From: Acidobacteriota bacterium
Lineage (GTDB): Bacteria; Acidobacteriota; Terriglobia; Acidiferrales; UBA7541
DNA: 11,268 bases
Assembly: GCA_003153585.1 (NCBI GenBank)
Contig: PLZZ01000027.1
Coordinates: 1 to 11,268 of the forward strand
Reading direction: 5' to 3'
Shown piece after piece: positions 7,002-11,268 of this stretch (within the stretch, counting starts at the first letter, position 1; the number at the start of each line of letters is the position of its first letter). The notes below the pieces were generated by a model. That model was not told the origin of the DNA and made no database searches. It worked only from the letters and a program-made list of their open reading frames with translations. Position numbers and translations under genes: made by a program.

Positions 7002-7982
7002 CTATTCGGTTCTGGAATCCGGCAGGCCGATCTGTTTCAACTTATAGAGAAGGGACTTGTAGCTGATCTGCAATTCTTGTGCCGCTCGTTTGCGATTCCA
7101 ACGGGTGCGCGCCAGCGCTTCCAATATCATTTCCCGCTCGGCCTCACGAGACGCGGCTCGGGCAGCAGCCTTTAACGAGTAGCTGCGCGTTTCACTAACC
7201 TCGGTTCGAGTCTCAACCGGTTCGGCAACCAGATCGGGTAGCGCGAGATTTTCCGCACCGAGCGCCACGATTTTCTTCACTGCATTTTCGAGTTCGCGTA
7301 TGTTTCCCGGCCAGGAATAATCCAATAACATTCGGAGTGCCCGGGGGCTTAAGGAAGGGCGCGGGCGGCCAAATTCTGCGGCATATCTAGTCAGGAAAGA
7401 CTCCACCAGAAGCGGTATATCCTCCTTGCGATCTCGCAGCGGAGGAAGACGCAAACACACTCCATTGATGCGATAGTAGAGTTCGCTGCGGAAGCGTCCT
7501 GCCCTCATTTCATCATCGAGATTCCGATTGGTCGTGGAAATCACTCGAGCTCCAAGCGAACCTCGGCGAGGCCTCGCTTCGCCATCCGGCAACGCGTAAA
7601 CGAGACTGCGCTGACAAGACGAGTCCAGTTCACTAATCTCATCGAAGAAAACTGTCCGATTCAACGTTTTGACCTCTTCCACCGATATGTCGCTTTTGCT
7701 TAATCCCAGTTCGCCCGCAAAGTTCGCGGGGTTCATCGAAGCACATGCGATCTTAACCAGTGGCTCGTCACCGTTCGCGGAAAGGTGGTGGATTCTTCGG
7801 GCGAACATCTCTTTGCCGGCTCCGCTTTCCCCCATCAACAAGACCGGTATATTCGTCGGAGCAATCTCGGCAACCACGTTTTCAAGTGTTTGCATTGCGG
7901 CACACATGCCGCCTACAAAGCCCCATTCCTCTTTAACTGAAGCGATTCCGACCCCATTGCTCGTCATAGATGTCGTTCTCAT
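7002..7982 (-). CDS. AAA+ Fis-type transcriptional regulator, sigma-54 activator-like but lacking GAFTGA
   Basis: A 326-residue DNA-binding AAA+ protein of NtrC type, without a receiver domain: the AAA+ module starts at about residue 21. It has Walker A GESGAGKE (51-58), Walker B VFFDE (111-115), sensor I ISTTNRNL (148-155), arginine-finger region GRFRSELYYRIN (162-173), LPPLRDRKEDIPLL (179-192), sensor II WPGNIRELENAV (224-235) and a C-terminal Fis helix-turn-helix (about 297-318). Between ACAS and Walker B only about 28 residues occur, where NtrC-type activators carry the ELFGHEKGAFTGA loop that touches sigma-54; here the segment reads FAGELGLSKSDISVEEV. It may therefore act without sigma-54, as TyrR does, or as a repressor. 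The ATG at 7982 has AGAGG directly against it; the ATG at 7967 is an alternative. First gene of the export operon, divergent from the TPR gene. Confidence 0.88.
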   Translation of the reverse strand: MRTTSMTSNGVGIASVKEEWGFVGGMCAAMQTLENVVAEIAPTNIPVLLMGESGAGKEMFARRIHHLSANGDEPLVKIACASMNPANFAGELGLSKSDISVEEVKTLNRTVFFDEISELDSSCQRSLVYALPDGEARPRRGSLGARVISTTNRNLDDEMRAGRFRSELYYRINGVCLRLPPLRDRKEDIPLLVESFLTRYAAEFGRPRPSLSPRALRMLLDYSWPGNIRELENAVKKIVALGAENLALPDLVAEPVETRTEVSETRSYSLKAAARAASREAEREMILEALARTRWNRKRAAQELQISYKSLLYKLKQIGLPDSRTE

Positions 7983-7992
7983 CCTCTGTCAC

Positions 7993-8020
7993 GGACTACC
8001 GCATGTATATGGGACTACCG
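7993..8020 (-). repeat. Two 9-base direct repeats CGGTAGTCC in the export-operon leader
   Basis: On the minus strand CGGTAGTCC occurs at 8020-8012 and again at 8001-7993, 19 bases apart start to start with ten bases between. Both lie between the predicted sigma-54 transcription start (about 8027) and the regulator start codon (7982), so they would be in the untranslated leader. Each contains CGGTAG, the core hexamer of the RfaH-recognised ops element; the second reads GCGGTAG. They could be recruitment sites for the NusG paralogue or a protein-binding repeat. Confidence 0.45.
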
Positions 8021-8036
8021 TACGCCCAGTAGTGAC

Positions 8037-8052
8037 TGCAATGCCGTTGCCA
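8037..8052 (-). promoter_or_regulatory. Sigma-54-type promoter (-24/-12) for the regulator/export operon
   Basis: The minus strand reads TGGCAACGGCATTGCA. Against the sigma-54 consensus TGGCACGNNNNTTGCA it matches everything except two positions after TGGCA, with the strict ten-base spacing between GG and GC and a perfect TTGCA. Transcription would start near 8027, giving a leader of about 45 bases before the regulator ATG at 7982. This is the best promoter match seen in the window. Confidence 0.72.
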
Positions 8053-8103
8053 GTGACCCAAACGGTTATGGTAGCAGGGCATTCTCTGTAAGATACTTAT
8101 TTT

Positions 8104-8124
8104 GTTACATTTGTGTCCATTAGC
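8104..8124 (-). promoter_or_regulatory. Candidate upstream activator element (copy 2)
   Basis: The minus strand reads GCTAATGGACACAAATGTAAC, sharing AATGNNCAYAAA and TGTAAC with the sequence at 1262-1283. It lies about 52 bases upstream of the -24 element at 8052. It overlaps an imperfect dyad with arms TGTAA (8087-8091) and TTACA (8105-8109). Either could be bound by an enhancer-binding protein. Confidence 0.25.
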
Positions 8125-8296
8125 TCAAATCTCGCATCGCCAGTTCGTTACTGAAATCCTAAGAATGTTCCACGAATGGGCAAAAAGCTTTCCCTTTATG
8201 CCCCCCTCCGAGAAGTTTCTGTTCCAGGCGGTCCCAGAAGATGAACTTGCCCCGCAGCGGGTCGAGCCGAAACCCCTCGAGGAGTCTCGACAGCAA

Positions 8297-8325
8297 TTGA
8301 TTCCAGGTAAGCTGTTTATTATTAG
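8297..8325 (+). promoter_or_regulatory. Possible sigma-70-type promoter for the TPR lipoprotein gene
   Basis: TTGATT (8297-8302) and TATTAG (8320-8325) are separated by 17 bases and resemble -35 and -10 elements. A start near 8332 would give a leader of about 109 bases before the ATG at 8441. The match is only partial and the region is AT-rich, so this is tentative. Confidence 0.25.
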
Positions 8326-8440
8326 TTAGATAGAGCGGGTAGTGGCTGGAACGAGTGCGACACCCAACACCCCGCTAGATTGCGTTCCCACGAAGCGATA
8401 GAATTCCGCTGTGGGTCCAAGATCGCCACGAAAGGTCGAA

Positions 8441-10732
8441 ATGAAATTTGGCAAGTTGCATTACCGATGGTTTAGCTTACTCATAGTAGTCGCGCTAATG
8501 GCTGCGTGTTCTCGCGACCCGCAGATCCGCAAGAAGGAGTACTTCGACAAAGGATCTTCATACTTCGAGAAGGGCAAATACGAGGAAGCGATCATCGAAT
8601 ATCGGAATGCCATCCAGATCGATCCGAACTTCGCCGACGCGCATTATGAGTTGGCGCGTAGTCTTATGAAAAAGGGAGATTGGACTCATGGTTTTCAGGA
8701 ACTGGCGCGCACTGTCCAACTCGAACCCTCCAACCCAAAAGCGCAGCTTGACCTTGCGGAAATGTATCTTGCTGGCCGCAAGTTTCAAGAAGCGCATGAT
8801 CACGCTGATCTCGTTTTGAAGAGCGATCCTCGCAATGCGCAAGCCGAGGTAGTACTTTCCAATTCCGATGCGGCACTGGGAGACCCCCAAAAGAGTTTGA
8901 GCGAGGCTCAAGCGGCCGTGCAGATGGATCCGAACCGATCCCAGTCCTATTTGAATCTGGCATTTATGTACGAACGATCGCACGAGCCGGCTGCTGCAGA
9001 ACAGAATTATTCAAAAGCGATCTCGCTGGATCCGAAATCCACTCCCGCAGTAATTGCCCTCGGAAACTTTTATGAGCGTCAAAAACGCTGGCCTGAGGCT
9101 GAGAAGCAATATCGAGCCGCCATTGCTCGCGATTTAGCGAATCCATCGCCTCGCGTTGCCCTGGCCAATCTTTATCTTGCGGAAGGGAATAAGTCCGCGG
9201 CCGAACAAACGATGCAGGAAGCCAAGATCGCATTGAAAGACAGTCCTGCCGGCTACCGGTTGCTCGGAGATTTCTATTTAAGCCAGGGCGAATTAGACAA
9301 GGCGGTCGCGGAGTTCAGCACGATCCATTCTCTGCATCCAAAAGATAATGCCATCGCCGAGGCATATGTCCAGCTCCTGATTCAGCAAAACCATCTGGAT
9401 GAAGCTACCAAGGTCAACGACGCGGTCCTGAAGAATCTTCCCTCGGACCCGGCAGCCATGATCCTGCGAGGCGCAATATTGAATCGCCAGCAGAAACAGG
9501 CCGACGCAATCCACGTTCTGGAGCCGGCAGTAAAGAGCGCGCCCGACAACGCCGTCGGACATTTTCAACTCGGACTTGCTTACGCGGGCACAAAGAACTT
9601 TGGACAAGCGGAAACCGAGTGGCGCGACGCTGTCCGGCTGCAGCCGTCCATGACAGATGCCCATCGAGCGCTTGCGGCTCTCGCATTGCAGAATCACGAC
9701 CCCAAGCTGTTGGTGGAAAGCGGCGCATCTCTAAAGTCCATCTCTCCCGGCGCCGCCGACGGATACATTTACGAAGCCGAGGCTTTTTTGTGGCAGGGAA
9801 ATCAGAGTGCGGCGGAAGTGGATTTGAAGAAGGCCATCGAAGTAGCGCCACAGAATCCTTCTGGGTATATCAAACTGGGCGATCTGCGCATGGAGCAGAA
9901 GAAACCCGACGACGCTGAAAAATATTTTAATCAGGCGCTCAAGATTGATCCGTCGTCTTCCGATGCGCTCACGGGGCTCGTGAACATCGCTATTGCTCGC
10001 AAAGATCCTGTCAAAGCACTCCGCATGGTGCAGAATCAGATCGCGCTTGTGCCGAACAGCAGCCCCTTTTATCTTCTCCTCGGACAAATCGAACTCCGCA
10101 ACCAGGACCAGGGAAAGGCGGAAGATGCTTTTCAGAAAGCTGTTGAACTCGACAAAAATAACGTGCCGGCGATTCTTTTGCTTGCAGGCGTCCAGGTTGC
10201 CCGAGGGTCGGTTGACCAGGCAATTGCCAGCTATCAGCGGGCCCTGCACGACAATCCAGGCGATGTTCGTATTTACGTGGGCCTAGGCAGTGTGCTGGAG
10301 ACAAAAAACGACTGGCAACAGGCGGAAGACCTCTACAAGAAAGCTTTGGAAATCCAACCGGATTACCCGCTCGCCGCGAATAACCTTGCATACCTGATGC
10401 TGGAGCACGGAGGCAACATCAACGTGGCGTTTTCGTTGGCGCAAACCGCGCGCAAGGGACTGCCCAATTTACCTAATGCGGCGGATACTCTCGGCTGGGC
10501 TTACTACCAGCAAGGCGCTTACAACGCGGCAATCGAAGCATTGCAAGAAGCTCTGAAAGGAAGCCCCGATAGCGCCACGTATCATTATCACCTTGCCATG
10601 GCTTACCAGAAGGCCAACAATCTCCCAATGGCCAAGAAGGAATTCACTAGGGCGCTCCAGATTAATCCCCAGCTAAGTCAGGCGGAAGAGATCAAGAAAT
10701 TAATTGGATCGTCCCAAACCCCCGACAAGTGA
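8441..10732 (+). CDS. TPR-repeat lipoprotein, PrsT-like (EPS/exosortase locus)
   Basis: A 763-residue lipoprotein made almost wholly of tetratricopeptide repeats. The signal peptide is residues 1-22, with lipobox MAAC and Cys23 as the lipidated residue. From about residue 30 I count about 21 repeats of close to 34 residues, each ending in a motif such as AIQIDPN, TVQLEPS or ALEIQPD. The C-terminal repeats contain NNLAYLMLEHGG and ADTLGWAYYQQGAYNAAIEAL, a pattern typical of the PEP-CTERM-system TPR lipoprotein PrsT. Such proteins scaffold protein-protein contacts, here probably at the periplasmic face of an envelope membrane. I chose ATG 8441, with AAAGG five bases upstream, over the in-frame GTG at 8411, which lacks a ribosome-binding site. 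The gene diverges from the export operon, and the intergenic region may control both. The exact function is unknown. Confidence 0.9.
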   Translation: MKFGKLHYRWFSLLIVVALMAACSRDPQIRKKEYFDKGSSYFEKGKYEEAIIEYRNAIQIDPNFADAHYELARSLMKKGDWTHGFQELARTVQLEPSNPKAQLDLAEMYLAGRKFQEAHDHADLVLKSDPRNAQAEVVLSNSDAALGDPQKSLSEAQAAVQMDPNRSQSYLNLAFMYERSHEPAAAEQNYSKAISLDPKSTPAVIALGNFYERQKRWPEAEKQYRAAIARDLANPSPRVALANLYLAEGNKSAAEQTMQEAKIALKDSPAGYRLLGDFYLSQGELDKAVAEFSTIHSLHPKDNAIAEAYVQLLIQQNHLDEATKVNDAVLKNLPSDPAAMILRGAILNRQQKQADAIHVLEPAVKSAPDNAVGHFQLGLAYAGTKNFGQAETEWRDAVRLQPSMTDAHRALAALALQNHDPKLLVESGASLKSISPGAADGYIYEAEAFLWQGNQSAAEVDLKKAIEVAPQNPSGYIKLGDLRMEQKKPDDAEKYFNQALKIDPSSSDALTGLVNIAIARKDPVKALRMVQNQIALVPNSSPFYLLLGQIELRNQDQGKAEDAFQKAVELDKNNVPAILLLAGVQVARGSVDQAIASYQRALHDNPGDVRIYVGLGSVLETKNDWQQAEDLYKKALEIQPDYPLAANNLAYLMLEHGGNINVAFSLAQTARKGLPNLPNAADTLGWAYYQQGAYNAAIEALQEALKGSPDSATYHYHLAMAYQKANNLPMAKKEFTRALQINPQLSQAEEIKKLIGSSQTPDK

Positions 10733-10978
10733 TGACCGAACGACGTCGCGCAACAATCCCCTCATTTGCCGCTTGTTTTGTAAGAATTTTCAAACGATTT
10801 TCCAGGAAATCTTCCACTTAAGATCACGGTTCTTGGCCTTCTTTACTACCGAATTCGTTAGAGATTTCTAAGACGGATTCGGCCACCCAAGTGCACCATT
10901 ATTCCCAGCGGAACGTTTTTCCCTCACGTCACATTAGGGTCCGGACCCGATCGGACGCTGGGAAACGATAAGCACTTT
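10733..10978. other. Convergent intergenic region with nested inverted repeats
   Basis: This 246-base stretch lies between the TPR gene and the malectin-domain gene, which converge. I see no open frame of note. It contains an 8-base palindrome CGACGTCG at 10741-10748 and a larger nested inverted-repeat structure at 10902-10964. No hairpin followed by a T tract is visible, so intrinsic termination is not clear for either gene. Confidence 0.5.
10902..10964. repeat. 9-base inverted repeat enclosing a 12-base palindrome
   Basis: TTCCCAGCG (10902-10910) and CGCTGGGAA (10956-10964) are perfect inverted copies with 45 bases between. Inside lies the perfect palindrome GGGTCCGGACCC (10937-10948), and GTCCG/CGGAC (10939-10943, 10952-10956) can pair instead. 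Transcribed from either side this could fold into alternative stems. It may serve as a bidirectional terminator or transcript-end structure between convergent genes, although no T tract follows. Confidence 0.5.
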
Positions 10979-11268
10979 CTAGTGAATCTCAATGGCACTG
11001 ACCTTCGGCAGGTTAGCGGCTCCCGTAGTAAATTGAACGGTGACTTGATTAGTGGTCGTGGTGACCGGGAAAGTCTTGTCGATAGCCGTCAAGGGGGCGC
11101 CCGCTGCTGCAACAATGTCGAAGTTGGTAAGTACTTGCGTGCCGTTGATGGAGACATTGAAGAGGCGTTGTCCGGTGGTGGTCCAATAGATTTCCGCAAA
11201 CTTTAAGACCACGTTGTAGCTGCCATTTGGCACAGTGAATTGATAAGAGAAATCGCCGTAGCGCTCGG
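10979..11268 (-). CDS. Malectin-domain protein (partial, C-terminal end only)
   Basis: The last 96 codons of a gene entering from the right edge. The frame stays open from the window edge to a TAG at 10981-10979. The visible protein starts ERYGDFSYQFTVPNGSYNV, then VLKFAEIYW, GQRLFNVSINGTQVL and NFDIVAAAG, and ends KVSAIEIH. These are the conserved strands of a malectin domain, a carbohydrate-binding beta-sandwich often found at the end of large secreted bacterial proteins. The domain forms the very C-terminus here. The rest of the protein and its start lie outside the window, so its function is unknown; a secreted, glycan-binding protein is the natural inference. It converges on the TPR gene and need not belong to the EPS locus. 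Confidence 0.85.
   Translation of the reverse strand, partial: ERYGDFSYQFTVPNGSYNVVLKFAEIYWTTTGQRLFNVSINGTQVLTNFDIVAAAGAPLTAIDKTFPVTTTTNQVTVQFTTGAANLPKVSAIEIH

Larger units (their letters stand above)
7983..8440. other. Divergent intergenic region between regulator and TPR lipoprotein genes
   Basis: This 458-base region serves the export operon leftwards and the TPR gene rightwards. It holds a sigma-54-type promoter (8037-8052, minus), a pair of direct repeats in the predicted leader (7993-8001 and 8012-8020), a candidate activator element (8104-8124) and a possible sigma-70 promoter for the TPR gene (8297-8325, plus). The centre, 8162-8374, carries an open minus-strand frame of 71 codons without a proper start. 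A plus-strand frame at 8102-8329 starts with TTG and has no ribosome-binding site. I call neither as a gene. Confidence 0.6.

Noticed and set aside
8102..8329. 75-codon plus-strand frame starting with TTG
   Set aside because: No ribosome-binding site, weak start codon, no recognisable motif; lies within a regulatory region and opposite another unexplained open frame.
8343..8359. Sigma-54-like sequence TGGCTGGAACGAGTGC upstream of the TPR gene
   Set aside because: The GG to GC spacing is eleven bases, not the strict ten, and the -12 half is poor.
8411..8440. GTG start giving a TPR protein ten residues longer
   Set aside because: No ribosome-binding site upstream; ATG 8441 has one and gives a standard lipoprotein signal peptide.
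9619..9918. Other-frame open reading frames inside the TPR gene, both strands
   Set aside because: By-products of the repetitive composition of the TPR coding sequence; low-complexity Arg/Ser-rich translations.
8441..10732. DNA-level tandem repeat or CRISPR-like array
   Set aside because: The periodicity of about 102 bases is at the protein level (TPR); nucleotide copies are well diverged.

Overview
The window looks like part of an exopolysaccharide synthesis and export locus from a Gram-negative, outer-membrane-bearing bacterium, most likely an Acidobacteriota member. That assignment is an inference from gene content and order, moderate base composition and resemblance of several proteins to acidobacterial families; no ribosomal or other marker gene is present. 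Nothing suggests a mobile element, CRISPR array, tRNA or rRNA.

Layout on the minus strand, in transcription order. A sigma-54-type promoter (8037-8052) precedes a run of six tightly packed genes: an AAA+ Fis-type regulator (7982-7002), a short Wza-like export protein (6983-6348), an outer-membrane beta-barrel protein (6339-4891), a Wzz-type chain-length/co-polymerase protein (4855-3338), an ExeA-like ATPase of the kind found in exosortase/EPS loci (3332-2376), and a CpsD-type tyrosine kinase (2379-1456). After a 329-base gap with a second sigma-54-like promoter (1150-1165) comes an UpxY/RfaH-like NusG paralogue (1126-473), then the 5' part of a gene for a protein with a degenerate GGDEF-like domain (414 to the window edge), a type I associate with sugar transferases in these loci.

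On the plus strand, divergent from the regulator, is a lipoprotein with about 21 TPR repeats (8441-10732), resembling PrsT of PEP-CTERM/exosortase loci. At the right edge a convergent minus-strand gene is cut off; its visible part is a malectin carbohydrate-binding domain.

How they may work together: the chain-length protein and separate kinase control polymer length at the inner membrane; the short export protein and neighbouring beta-barrel probably form a two-piece outer-membrane exit; the ATPase and TPR lipoprotein are accessory factors typical of exosortase-linked EPS loci; the AAA+ protein and NusG paralogue are the local regulators. The most interesting observations are regulatory: two sigma-54-like promoters, an AAA+ regulator that appears to have lost the GAFTGA sigma-54 contact loop, a shared upstream element in both intergenic regions, and ops-like CGGTAG motifs near the start of both transcription units beside a local RfaH-like gene.
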